NCBI GenBank assembly: GCA_024449915.1
Contig: JAMZAV010000315.1
Location: 369,043-433,042, forward strand
DNA length: 64,000 bases
Direction of reading: 5' to 3'
From: Sweltsa coloradensis
Taxonomy: Eukaryota; Arthropoda; Insecta; Plecoptera; Chloroperlidae
Under the pieces are notes generated by a model that saw nothing but the letters and a program-made list of their open reading frames with translations, had not been told where the DNA came from and made no database searches. Positions 35,333 to 45,933 of the stretch are shown here, piece by piece; position 1 is the stretch's first letter, and each line of letters begins with the position of its first letter. The position numbers were made by a program, and so were the translations under genes.

Positions 35333-37269
35333 GTTTTTGCTTTGATTGGAGATAGATCGTTTTCAGTGTTACCCAACACCTACCTTCTACACGGAATGAA
35401 AAATTAAATTAAAAACTGACGTGGCCGAAGGGGGTGGGGGGTGGAGCGTATTCATAACATTATTTAATAAACTTATAATGTCATTATTGACTCCTAATTT
35501 CTGTTTTGTGTGGTTTGGTTTGGTTCGGGTAAAACAACGTTGAGTTGGCTGAAGTCGCATTGTGAAATGATTTCTATAATCAGGCCTAGATTGATTCAGA
35601 CTTTCGTACATGTAATACTTGGCTGCCCTTTAACGAGGTATTTACGCCAGGCATTGGCAACGGATAATATTATCACTATTTTTAGAACTTAAAATTACAT
35701 TTCTATGCCGAAAGCCACCTTCCTATGTTGACCACCCTAGTTGCATGAATCATTTACCACTCGGCTGTTGGCAGTCTTGGTAAGGGCTGAATGAGCATGT
35801 GGCGAATAAGGGGTGTGGGTACACAACTCGTAACCCACATTTCCAACCCCCCGCTTCCATGACCTGTCCAGTTTCCTGGTCCAAAACTACTAGCCATCTG
35901 AAAACATTACCACCAGCACGCATGCCTTGTCGAAATTACGATTTTCAGTGAGAAACACTTCACAAGTGAATTTATTTATAATTTTGGACATTTAAAAAAA
36001 TACTTTTTATTTATAGTTTTGCTATATTTTAAAATAAATAACTACGATTACTCTATAACTAAAAGCATCCGGGTCTATAAAGGTTTTTTAGACGGTCAAA
36101 TTTTGCTTTGAAACTTCTAGAAGTCACGGACAAAAAATGGGCATTGTTGTGTCACAGATAACATATCAAATTTATCTAGGCATGGTTTGATTCTCTTTTG
36201 TGCGTGATTTCAAAAAGTGGGATGGGAAAATGGGACCGTTTAAAACAGCCATTATAGAATAGACAGATGTAAGTGTAACGCGTTTTTGAATGCCATGGCC
36301 CATGTCTAATGAAAATCGCACTTTTGTGATTTGCTTCGATTTCACCACATAAACTCACAGCAATCCAATGTCAAGGCGTCGGCTCTTTAGTCGAATCTTA
36401 GAAAATAATACTAAACTGTTCTACTTCTACCCCGTTCTACTCTTGAGTGGTGATCTTTATCTACACCAATCCCAATTCAATTATTCCTGGTTCCTGGTTT
36501 TCTGATTATATCTTTGAGTATGGAACTATATGAGTCTCTTTATGGTAAAGTGATCCTATTTCCTACCACTATATATAATAAAACATTGGACAACCGAATA
36601 CTAATCCGACTTATCAGACTTCACGTAACTGGGACTTGGGAGAATGGCTAATACATTTTTTAATGATATTTAGATTATTTAGATTTGTTTAGAATTAAGA
36701 TCATTTAGATTTGTTTAGAATTTAGATCGGTGACTATATAATACAGGAACAAAGTCTGTATTGCGGAACTTACAAGTTTCTATTTTTTAATAGTAACGGT
36801 GTCGTAACTTCCTTCTTCGGGAAAGTAACTTGACTTTACAAACTTTTTTATTATTGCGAGCTTGCCCCGAGACTGCGTTGTACGTTCTCCTACCTTCCAC
36901 GGCTTTGTGGCTCCTGGATGGTCTGTTGTTCTTCCAATTATTTGGAATTCACAGAAATCTTAGGTTAGAGATTACAACTTCTTGGTAACTCTAATGTTCG
37001 TATTGAATATCGTCAACAAGTGACGTCATCACGAAGTCAACTAAACAGATCAAATTTTGTTCTTGAGTGTCGTAGGAATGTGTCTATGACGCTTTCGAAT
37101 GATGTTATCATTACATTGCCTTGGTCATTCACATTCCAGTTCCTTCCATTCCAACACCCCGTCAAGTCAGAACGTACGACCTTCGGACGATCCATAGTCA
37201 ATAGGTCGCAATATTTGCCAAGAAAGCAAAGTGGCCTAATAGTGGCACGCGTGGACTTTCCCAAAATAG
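35333..37269. other. Intergenic upstream of the bZIP gene
   Basis: No gene recognised. A hAT-like end with AAGTAACTT motifs finishes near 36875 (GCTTGCCCCGAGACTGC). CACAGATAACATATC near 36153 resembles the mini-MITE end. Confidence 0.4.
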
Positions 37270-37468
37270 TCCCCTGCGCTGATTGGCTAAGAAGGGTAGT
37301 GGGAGGGGAAGGGAAGGGGTTGCGCCGGCCGGTTGATGACATCTCCCTCGCTCTCAAGACTCAGTCACCAGTGGTCAGTGTAGATGACAGCAGTGTTGAT
37401 GATATGTGCGAGTAGTGAAAAGAACACAAATCAAGTGAAGAAGGCGACCGGATCAGTAGTTTACCAAG
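37270..37468 (+). promoter_or_regulatory. Probable promoter and non-coding first exon of the CES-2/Giant-like bZIP gene
   Basis: The stretch is the most CpG-rich in its neighbourhood. It has an inverted CCAAT box (GATTGGCTAAG near 37280), GC-rich GCGCCGGCCGG near 37322, and initiator-like TCAGT motifs at about 37365-37380. A strong donor, CCAAG|GTAAGT, ends the putative exon at 37468. The next good acceptor in phase with the coding exon is GCTGACAG at 40708. That this exon belongs to the bZIP gene is an inference from order, strand and splice signals. A 131-codon open frame overlapping the region (37020-37415) has no domain. Confidence 0.4.
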
Positions 37469-40400
37469 GTAAGTTGACCGACTATATTGCAGTGGTGGTC
37501 CCCATTTGAATATTATAAACAAATTAGGTTCTGTGGAAAAGGGGCACATTTTAAACTTTGTGCGAAAAATGTAATATTCTTTAATTTTCATTGTATATGC
37601 CTATCTTATTAACAGAGGCAGGTGTTTGTGGTGAAAACAAGGCAATTTTCGTTTTTGTTGTGCCCAAAAGCGGAGAATTGATGATGAAATTAATCCAAAT
37701 TTTAATTGGAAGTGGTGTAGGAGAGGGGCCTAACCTGATATTTTCGGGATTTTCTTAATGAGATAATCGTAAATAACTTGCCAGTTACAATCAAAATGTA
37801 GTTGTGGTACATTTTAGCTGACCCCCTATAATCTTTAATGCATTTTTTAAAAAGTTAGTACTTTTCTGCCCGGCGATAAGGGCGTACGGCGACGGGGGCT
37901 TTGCCGCAGACCCCATCCCGCGTTACTCGTAAAACTCTGCTCTAAAAAATGTACTGCGGACACTCGCTAACCCCCTATGATCTCTCACGTGTGGCTTATG
38001 TAGTATTTGTAGGCTTTATAGTAGGCCGCTTCGAGAACTTGTTTTTCAGTCGCATTTGATGGATGATATGAGCGTAATCGGTACCGCCATGTGGCGCCGG
38101 AAGTGCATTTTAGTGGGGGGGGGGGGGGGGGGGCAATAATACTGATCTGGGGCGCATAGTCCCAGAAAAGTTTTGATTTTTAACATTGTTGCAAATGGTG
38201 CCATTTTACTATATTTTATCTTGCTTTCGTCGATTGCCAGTTTACCACTTCAAAATGCAACAATGCTCGAAAAAAAATCTGAACTCTTTTCTACCAAGCA
38301 GAGCAGCACCTGCACCAATGCAACAAAATTGAGTTTACGCTCCGGTAGTGTGTTCAATCTAATCATTAGTCAAAAAATAAAAACCGGGGCACTTGAAGAC
38401 TCTTGGAGACTTGTTTTGTTATTAAAAACTAGGAAATTTGACCGTACATGCGTTCCTCGTTTTGTTTTAAAAATATTTTTACGGCGCAAAATATCCATTT
38501 GTATTTCAACTGAAACCATTAATAATTACACACACGTTTTTTGTTTTTTTGCAGATAATTTTTTTCTATGACTTTTAGGATACTCTTTTTTATTTAAAAT
38601 GTGCGATTTTTTTGTAAACAATTTTAAAGTTTAAAAATTACACTGAAGGTAAATTTCTTATATTTGTCCGAAATTTGCAATTTATTACAAACACTATTTC
38701 ATAAATTTCCAAAAACTGTATGACATAACTTCACACAAGTCCCAGAAAATTGTATCGTGAGTATCTGCGAATATGACAACAATGCACGGGCCGACGACCG
38801 ATTTCTAGCTGTAATGCAGAAAGGACGCAGAAGATGCTCTCAGCTTGGGTTTTTTTCCCCTGATAAAAAACTTATTGGTAGAACCGAAGAAATATTTTTG
38901 ATACAAATCGCAGGCCTACTTTCTGATTTTGTTTTTATATATTTTGGTCTGTTTGCTCGCTTTTCACCAGGTAGGCATAAAAGACGACTGTAACTGTGCT
39001 GGTTGAAAACTTGAGGAATCATTTTACGACTTTAAAAATATATCTCGGGGAGGCCTCGCCTCGTACGCTTTTCCATAAACGCAAATTGACTTAGTACTAG
39101 TTAAATATACGCAATGGCTAACTAGGCCGCTTCGCGAACGCATTTTACAGTCGCGTTCATGGATGAACTTTTTTGGTTGACTATTTCTGTCCAATGATAC
39201 ATTTTTAGTAGGTAGGCCTATGCGTGGGATCTCTTTACTTTTTCAAGTTCCATTGCAAAATAATTTTTGTTAAATTAGGATAGTTTTTATAAAGTATAGT
39301 ATTAATTGCTATGGAAATACCAATAACAATACAATGTACAATATCTCGACATAGAGATTTATCTATGATCTCGAGGACCAAAGACTTGCGTTTTGTAAGC
39401 ATTGTAGGTGATTGTAGTCAAGGTAGGCCTACTTGTTAATGATAGGCCTACAACTGTAAAAGGCTTAGGCCTATATTAAAACCTTTATTTCTATATAAAT
39501 TCTGGCTAACTTTTTCAACTGTTTCTTTGAAAGGCAATACATCACCATAACCTTAATGTCCATGTGAAATGTGAACGTTGTAGCCCTAGCCCCACTCGTT
39601 TGGTCAGAATCGACCCAAAAATCACGAAAATGTCGCATTAAAAATCTGGAAAATGGAAAAGTATGATATTCACGAGAAATGTTTTTTCGATTGAACCCAA
39701 AAACTCGTCAGATCTAAGTTTGGAGATTTTGAAGGTCCCCTCCAATTTTCATCAAGATCGCATATTATGCCGTTTGCCCGTTAGCCTTAGAGAGCGAACG
39801 AGCAGACAAAAAAAATGAAGTCTTCGCTTAGCTCATCATTATTATAGGAGTGCAAAATTTGACTGTTCTCTCTTCTTCATTCTTCCATGATGAAAATATC
39901 CATGAGAATTATACTGCTTTAAATTTGCCGCATTTCCGCTACCAACCTTAATAATTTGTTAGGGCCATCAACGAAAATATAGGGGCGAATATTTTCGTTT
40001 TGATTCATCTCGAAAATAGTTCATGTTAATTAGAACTTTTAGGAATTAGACAGATTTTATCATACTCCAAGCTTAATATGTTTACACTTCCCTAATTAAA
40101 AAAGCTGATCTCGTCGCTTGCTCTTGCGATGTTGATTGTTCTTCTGTTGTGGGCTTGTGGCAACCATGCAAGTAATACGTGGGCTTGTGGCCCCCAAAGG
40201 GATTTGGATACACAAAGCTTGTGGCAACCATGCAAGTAATACGGTACGGTACTCTGAATGAAACAACGTTCCTTTTCTAACAATTTTGTACTTTAACGGA
40301 AAATTGACTATAAACAATGAAGTGTTTTGCCGTCTTATACCAAACACATAATATGTATTTAACACTGAACTGCGATTTTGATTTGTCCAAAGAGTGCCAA

Positions 40401-40708
40401 GGGCTAGGCCTACCATAACCTTCCTTTTTTTGTTTACTTTCTAGCTAGGGTTAGGGATTAGGCCTGCCTAGGGTACCTAGGTAAGTTACGTTTTTTGTGT
40501 GTTTTGAACCCTTTACTTTTACCTGTTAGGCCTAGTAGGCCTAATGTGATAGGTGGAGGCCTACCTACCTACTGTTTTCATGATTATATTGCTCTATAAT
40601 CTAGGCTAGGGGCTACTTGCTATATGTAGGCTAAATTGTAAAGCTGCATTTGAGCTGTACAGATTTTCAGAGTTTGTGGAATTAATTTGAGATTGTATTG
40701 GCTGACAG
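37469..40708 (+). other. Putative first intron with transposon fragments
   Basis: It contains a GGGGGCTTTGCCGCAGACCCC hAT relic near 37890, a Helentron-like end near 38021-38066 (TAGGCCGCTTCGAGAAC), a run of about 18 G near 38116-38133, and the family C copy at 39122. A 132-codon open frame at 38173-38571 has no domain and is AT-rich. A 26-bp direct repeat (CTTGTGGCAACCATGCAAGT) occurs near 40154 and 40219. TAGGCCTA is frequent from 39200 to 40530. Confidence 0.4.
39122..39839 (-). mobile_element. Helentron-like non-autonomous element, family C copy 2
   Basis: Reverse orientation. CTAGGCCGCTTCGCGAACGC starts after a host A. The hairpin CGCGA-(13 nt)-TCGCG follows, then ATGGATGAAC. The other end is GCTTAGCTCATC near 39826-39837, which has lost the final CCA. 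The interior (39225-39610) matches parts of the 1.6-kb repeat in the order seen there. CTCGTTTGGTCAGAATCG is shared with 8181, 19551 and 24312. Confidence 0.65.
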
Positions 40709-40726
40709 GAATTTAACTCAACTACC

Positions 40727-41359
40727 ATGGCATCAGCCATGAACCAGACACCACAGCAAATGCAGTACATAATGCACGTACAGAAGCATTCTGCCCACCA
40801 ACCTCTGGACTTCTCCACACCTTCGCCATCAGAAGCCCCGATTACAAACCAGTCGCAAGATATCTTAGACCTCTGCGTTCGTCGTAGTATCGCCCCGCCC
40901 AGCTCGAACAAAATCGAACATTCACCTGCGTTACATACCCAAACACCCTCACCAGTGCCTCAAACTTTTATCCAGTACCCGGTGACAATTCTCCAGCAAC
41001 AACTGATGCAACACCCTTCACACACAATAGTACACGAGTCTAAGCTTGAACCACACACCACCCCGGAGTATTGTCCTTCTAAGTCTGAAGGGACTTTACA
41101 GTGTATTACCTCGCCAACTGCGATTAATACTGGCGTCATTGTAGCTGGATACCAACAGTCGATGCAATTCCCAATCATAAAGCCAACACCCTTACCGCAG
41201 ATTCTGAATACCACCAACTCTCGGTGTAAACCTACCAGACCCTTCAAGGCGTACCCTAAAGATCCTCTGTCACTCTCCATCGGAGTCTCAGCAGAAGCGT
41301 TTCTTGGCCACGGATCCAATGAGGCTTACACAGAGTTCCGGAGAAGAATGCTGGATCAG
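40727..41359 (+). CDS. CES-2/Giant-like bZIP transcription factor, coding exon 1
   Basis: The spliced gene encodes 321 residues and is the clearest regulatory gene here. This exon gives residues 1-211. The ATG at 40727 has a good context (ACCATGG), and an acceptor GCTGACAG lies 19 bp upstream. Residues 170-211 hold TRPFKAYPKDPLSLSIG and EAYTEFRRRMLDQ, close to the block before the bZIP in Drosophila Giant (TRPFKAFPRDPL...YTEYRKRVLEQ). Residues 46-53 (ILDLCVRR) align with Giant's VLDLSRR, a CtBP co-repressor motif, and PLDFS at 26-30 is a second CtBP-like motif. The rest is Q/P/S/T-rich and probably disordered. The donor is CAG|GTAAAA, phase 0. Likely a nuclear DNA-binding repressor. Giant orthology within the CES-2 group is not settled. 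Confidence 0.92.
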
Positions 41360-41534
41360 GTAAAATAATGCTAAATTTTATAATATGGCACTGTAGGCCC
41401 TAGGCTAGATTTGTAAGTCTAGAGGTAGAATAGGCCCAGAGCATTCCTCCCTGGCTAGTTGTGCATCTCATTGTCTAGGGGACTATAATATACAATGATA
41501 GACTGGTAGGGTTAGGGTTTGGCTATTATTAATA

Positions 41535-42087
41535 GCCTTGTTTACATGGAGGACTGAGTACGGTATTGAGTACGGTTTTTGTACTCAGTACGTCATGTAA
41601 ACACGTAAAAACCGTACCGTACCGGTTGGGTTCGGTCCGACGAAAAGTAGCTACCGTACTGGAAGACCGTACTGAGTACTGCTGAGTACTATCATGTAAA
41701 CAGGTTTCTTAGACAAAACCGAACTGAAAATCATATTGCCAACCTAAACATAGGCCTAGTACTACGAAACAAAGGTTGGTAATCGTTACAAATTATTTTC
41801 CCTGCACTTTCATGTGACATGTCAGTTTCTTGTTACTAACGTGGCCTACGTATCCAGATCGTTTTTATTTTTAACTTTCCTCTTGGGGTAACATCATGGC
41901 TAAACAAAATGTTGGCAGTGTTGGCAGTGGCTTTTAGTTTTGTCAGCCGCCGATAGGTAGAGTTGATGCTGAACTGAAAGTGAGTTCAGTTTTAGTTCGG
42001 TACGAGTCATGTAAACGCTTTGACACCAGATAGAATTCAACAACATCTCGGTACCGTACCGTACTCAGTCCTCCATGTAAACAAGGC
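41535..42087. mobile_element. 553-bp MITE in intron of the bZIP gene
   Basis: A 31-bp perfect terminal inverted repeat begins GCCTTGTTTACATGGAGGAC, continues TGAGTACGGTA, and is mirrored at 42057-42087. TA flanks both sides (41533-41534 and 42088-42089), consistent with a TA-target element such as Tc1/mariner. CATGTAAAC recurs inside near 41593, 41694 and 42008. No coding capacity. Confidence 0.85.
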
Positions 42088-42464
42088 TAATGGCACTGTT
42101 CATGTTTATATAGGACTAGGAGCTAAATTTATTTCATTAGGCACCATATTTATTTACCCTATTGCAAATTTACTTTTTTGCAACATTTCTACCATTTCAA
42201 AATGCACAGCTCAGACTAGAATTAATGTGAACATATATGTAGACCTATACTAAAGTGCTTAGGCCTAAATGATAGCCTACGCCAACACATTAAAAAAATC
42301 TTGATTGGGGGCTTGGCTAGCATTCAGGGTCAGCTTGCAATCGAGCAAATACAGTTCAACATTTTAAAACTAGATATTTGACTTGATTGCAGAGTAATAC
42401 CGTATTGCAGGTAGGAAGGGTAGGCTAAGCCTTTGCAGATTTGTGATCCCAATGTGTGTTCTAG

Positions 42465-42652
42465 GTGCAAGCCGCGACGTCGATCGGCAGCACCAGCAAT
42501 AAGAGCCGATCCAACATGAAGAGGCCTCTAAGTCCAGACCATCCCACGTCAAGTGATGCCTTTCTTCTAAACGGATCCCCGTCTAGTCCCGGAGAAGTCA
42601 GAAATGCAGCGTACTGGGAACGTAGGAGAAAAAACAATGAGGCTGCCAAAAG
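42465..42652 (+). CDS. CES-2/Giant-like bZIP transcription factor, coding exon 2
   Basis: The acceptor is GTGTTCTAG at 42464, and the exon joins in phase 0 with VQAATSIGSTSNKSR. It ends AAAAG|GTACCG in phase 2. It encodes residues 212-273, including NMKRPLSPDHP and the first half of the basic region, RNAAYWERRRKNNEAAK. The intron before it (41360-42464) carries a MITE at 41535-42087. Reading on past the donor gives a 17-codon tail to TAA, which is the intron and not a real C-terminus. Confidence 0.93.
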
Positions 42653-43008
42653 GTACCGAGGTTGTTTTCTCTCGGCTGTGTTTTCGGATGATCAATCCAT
42701 TTAAGAGGGTGGTCTACCAATATTAAAACCCCGCAAAATTACATCTTTTTTAGTGGTATCTAGAGAATGGCGCAAAAATCTAAACACTGAACAGATGCTA
42801 ATGTGGTTTTGTTGGAACAATATTGGCCTTAAAAATGCAAAAAAATAAATTCATGTATTGGTGCCTACTTTACCATAACATAGGCTAGTTTTCCGATATT
42901 TTGCATCGTTCTTGAGATATCACTAAAAAAAACTGTAATTTTATGTGGTTCTTACTTTTTACTTTTATATTGGTGGTGGTCTACTACCTTAAAATGTTAG
43001 TGGGAAAA

Positions 43009-43039
43009 GCTCAGAGCACAGATAATAGAGTGCTCAGAG
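43009..43039. repeat. Solo 15-bp CACAGATAATAGAGT flanked by 8-bp direct repeats
   Basis: GCTCAGAG flanks CACAGATAATAGAGT on both sides. The 15-mer equals the end of the palindromic element at 33083-33128. It looks like an excision footprint or one-ended remnant with its target duplication intact. Confidence 0.6.
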
Positions 43040-43059
43040 TCTAGATAGGCTCTGGGATT

Positions 43060-43690
43060 CGTAATGAGAAATCTAAGAGGGGCCAGCCGGGGAGTTAAAG
43101 ATCGGGTGTATAAGGTGGTGGTTAGACCTGTCCTGGAGTATGGGGTGGCGGCATGGGATCCGTATAAGCTGGGGTAGGTTTTGGAGGTAGAGAAGGTTCA
43201 ACGTAGGGCGGCAAGAAGGGTTACGGGGAAGGTTAGGCGGTGGCGGTGGGAGGAGGATGATAAGGGGAATGTAGAGTTATACTCTATATGACAGTTCCAC
43301 TTCAATGTTAAGAGAGTTGGAGTGAGAGTCATTAGAGGGAAGAAGAAGGGAGGTTAGTTGTGCAATATGTACAGGGCGGCTAGGGTAAGTAGGGGGTGGG
43401 GGGACATCTGCAATAGGCTGCAGGAGGGGCTTTACAGAGGTAGGGGGGATCATTCATGGAAGTTCCAGCGTCAAGTAGTAAGAACGGATCTGGGTCGGTA
43501 TGGTTTCTTGGAAAGGACTGTTATAGGGAGTAGAATGACTTCTCTGAGGATGTTGTAGCTAGTGGGTCTTTGAGGGAATTTAGATCGTTTTTAGGGGAGG
43601 ACAGAAATTAGGTCTGGTGAGTGGTTGCCACCGGGGCGGAAGGGCCCATTTGCGCATGTTATGTTGTATGTATGTATGTAAAACTGAACT
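43060..43690 (+). pseudogene. LINE reverse-transcriptase C-terminal relic and 3' tail
   Basis: The forward translation contains VYKVVVRPVLEYGVAAWDPY, then VEKVQRRAARRVTGK and later MYRAARVSRGWGDICNRL. VRP-LEY-WDPY followed by IE-VQRRAARFV is the usual region after the reverse-transcriptase domain in Jockey/CR1-type LINEs. In-frame stops interrupt it, so it is dead. It ends with (GTAT)n and (CTGAA)n short repeats near 43665-43705, typical of CR1-like tails. It lies in sense within the bZIP gene's second coding intron. Confidence 0.75.
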
Positions 43691-44119
43691 GAACTGAACT
43701 GAATTGAACTACGCAAGACAAGACCTGAAAGTTTCCAGGGACAAACATGACATGGTTTCTGTATAGGATGCAGGGAAAAAAGTTAGTCCTATGGAATCAC
43801 AATTTAAGCTAGGTATGCAAATAAGAATTTTGTTCGTGAAATTTGCAATCTGTGTAACTTAGTTATTTTATTTCATCCCTTCATCCCGGCAGCACATAAG
43901 TCAGCCAGCCTTCAGCAGTTGCACAGGGTTTTAAAGACGAATACTGCACTTGTAAATTGTTACTGTTGCTCTCGGGACCATATGCAAAGTAAAACCACAA
44001 AATAACTTGACACTTTAATGGACAGGCTAGCTATTGTATTGCGATAGAATACGTACTCATGTAGCCCTACATTGTATAATCAAAGAAAATTTACCAATTT
44101 GAGTCTTGTCACTTTGCAG

Positions 44120-44264
44120 ATCGAGGGATGCAAGGCGAGCAAAGGAGGACGAGATTGCAATACGAGCTGCGTTCCTCGAGCAGGAGAACATGAAGCTCAA
44201 GTACGAACTATCTGCGCTAAGAAACGAAGCGGCCAAACTTCGTTGTATGGTCTACAACAGTTGA
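44120..44264 (+). CDS. CES-2/Giant-like bZIP transcription factor, coding exon 3
   Basis: The acceptor is CTTTGCAG at 44119. AG from exon 2 plus A gives R274, completing the bZIP signature N-xx-AA-xx-SR (residues 268-276). KEDEIAIRAAFLEQEN and heptad leucines at 293, 300, 307 and 314 make the zipper. The protein ends KLRCMVYNS with TGA at 44262-44264. KEDEIAIRAA is diagnostic for the CES-2/Giant/NFIL3-like bZIP group. The intron between exons 2 and 3 (42653-44119) contains a LINE relic in sense orientation. Similar lines in other frames here are shadows. Confidence 0.93.
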
Positions 44265-44618
44265 GCAATCTGTGGTCCTTCATGGTCTTCATGCATTTCT
44301 AATTTCTATATGGTGCTCGCTTATTTTGATGTCAAAGGTATAAGCACAAACTGTACCATTTTAAAGAATATGCCAAAGTTCCAGCTTTTCCTATAAGGAT
44401 GGCGGCGACAATCGTGCGCTAATGCTAACTAGTCTAATGGCGTGCAACTAACATTTACGTTCCCTGGAGAAAAAAAATTAAGCTGGCGTTAATTTGAAGA
44501 GTTTTATTAATTTACAAGTGTGTAGTAAACATCTGTCGATACTCAATAGTTTAACTTTAATATTGCTTTCTGGCTTTATGTCATATTTATCCATATGGAT
44601 ATCACATTTGCATTTTGG

Positions 44619-44751
44619 AATAAAATACATATTTGGAGAATTTGCTTGATTTATAAATAACCATACAACATGATTTTGTTTACCTACGTTATTCCGCCAT
44701 GACAGTTAACAAAGTAACATTCCCGCATTAGCATTAGGTACATGAAATAAA
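44619..44751 (+). promoter_or_regulatory. Candidate polyadenylation signals of the bZIP gene
   Basis: AATAAA occurs at 44619-44624 and again at 44746-44751, 355 and 482 nt after the stop. Either would give an ordinary 3' UTR. The stretch between stop and signals has no other gene. Confidence 0.5.
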
Positions 44752-44904
44752 GTAAAATACTATTCAAAATTATAAATTTACTTCCAAAATGTAAACATAA
44801 TATCTGTATGGAGAAATATAAAAGAAAGACTTTAGTTAAGCAATTAAATATATATATATACTATATATATATTTTCTTTCTTGTGCGTCTTTAAGTTGGC
44901 CTCT

Positions 44905-45608
44905 TTAGTCATTCTTCTGTCTTGCTATCCAATATAAGACTGCCTCCTTTTCTATCCTGCTCAGTTCATTGGGCAGGGAGTCAATGTCACTCTTGAGGGC
45001 GGCACATCTTAAGAGATGCTCTCTGTCTTGGTCTTCTAAATTACAAAGTTTACAGGTGGACGGTTCGTTGGTAATGTTAAAGCGGTACAGGTGGTGTTGC
45101 AAGACGTCGTGACCGGTTGCAAGCCGGAAATGGGCAGTGGCCGTCTTTCTCGACCAGTCTTTGTCTGGCCCTTTCTTGATCTCGGTCCACCAGTTCTTTA
45201 GTCGTGAAGTCTCTTCTGTGGTGTTCCTGAAGATCTTTTTTGTGGTTGATTTGATCTTAGTTTTGACATTTTTGAAGGAGAGAGGCGCTGCTGGTGGTTG
45301 CAGTGCTTTTGTGGCACTTTTTGCCAAGAAGTCTGCCTTTTTGTTCCCCATGATCTTGCAGTGGCTAGGGATCCATTGAGCCTCTAATAGTTTGTTTTGC
45401 TGACGGAGGCTGGCAAGGGAGTTTTTGAAAAGCAGCGATTTCGGGTGGAAGTTCGCTGCTTGGGAGATAAATTGGATGGCCGAGACACTGTTGCTTAGGA
45501 TGACAAACTTTGTCTTGTTGAGGGGGAAGTCGGGGGTCTCGGCGATTTTTTCGGACGCCCTGGCGATGGCTGCGAGCTCATGTGGGTTGATGTTAACTTG
45601 TACATTAT
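44905..45608 (-). pseudogene. LINE RNase H domain, 3'-terminal ORF remnant
   Basis: On the minus strand one frame is open from 45608 to TAA at 44905. It encodes ELAAIARASEKIAE, then VILSNSVSAIQFI and WIPSHCKIMGNKKADFLAKS, the RNase H fold of Jockey/I-type LINEs, and a C-terminal ATAHFRLATGHDVLQHHLYR plus a CKLCN-H-L zinc-like motif. The usual second acidic residue (SDS) is N here (SNS), so the enzyme is probably inactive. The upstream part is cut by the MITE at 45609. The annotated ATG at 45351 is internal and not a start. Confidence 0.85.
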
Positions 45609-45925
45609 TAGGGCTGGGATTCGATTATAAATTCATAATCGATGTCAAACCAATAGTTTCAACATCACATCGAAAAAAAATTGACATCAAATTTTTTTTC
45701 GACATCAAATTTAAAAAAAATGGAATATCTTTTCTTTTTTTCCCCTTTTTCATGTAAAAATAGGTAATGTTGTTGTGCAAAAAGTAAAATATGTGGTTTT
45801 TACATGGTTCCAAAATCAATTTTCCTTAATGTTTTTATGAAGATGCCTAATCGATGTCGAATCAAAAGCCAATTTTGCTTCGGCATCGATGTCGAATCGA
45901 ATGATCAATGTCAGTCCCCATCCTA
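45609..45925. mobile_element. 317-bp hAT-like MITE inserted in the LINE remnant
   Basis: It begins TAGGGCTGGGATTCGATT and ends TGTCAGTCCCCATCCTA, a weak inverted repeat, with ATCGATGTCGAATCGA-type subterminal motifs at both sides. TACATTAT (45601-45608) and TAAATTAT (45926-45933) match at 7 of 8 positions, as expected for an aged hAT duplication. Confidence 0.65.
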
Positions 45926-45933
45926 TAAATTAT

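Noticed and set aside
37020..37415. 131-codon frame upstream of the bZIP gene
   Set aside because: No domain; the CpG-rich stretch and donor at 37468 are better explained as promoter and 5' UTR.
38173..38571. 132-codon frame with a hydrophobic start resembling a signal peptide
   Set aside because: AT-rich, low complexity, inside the putative first intron, no homology I recognise.
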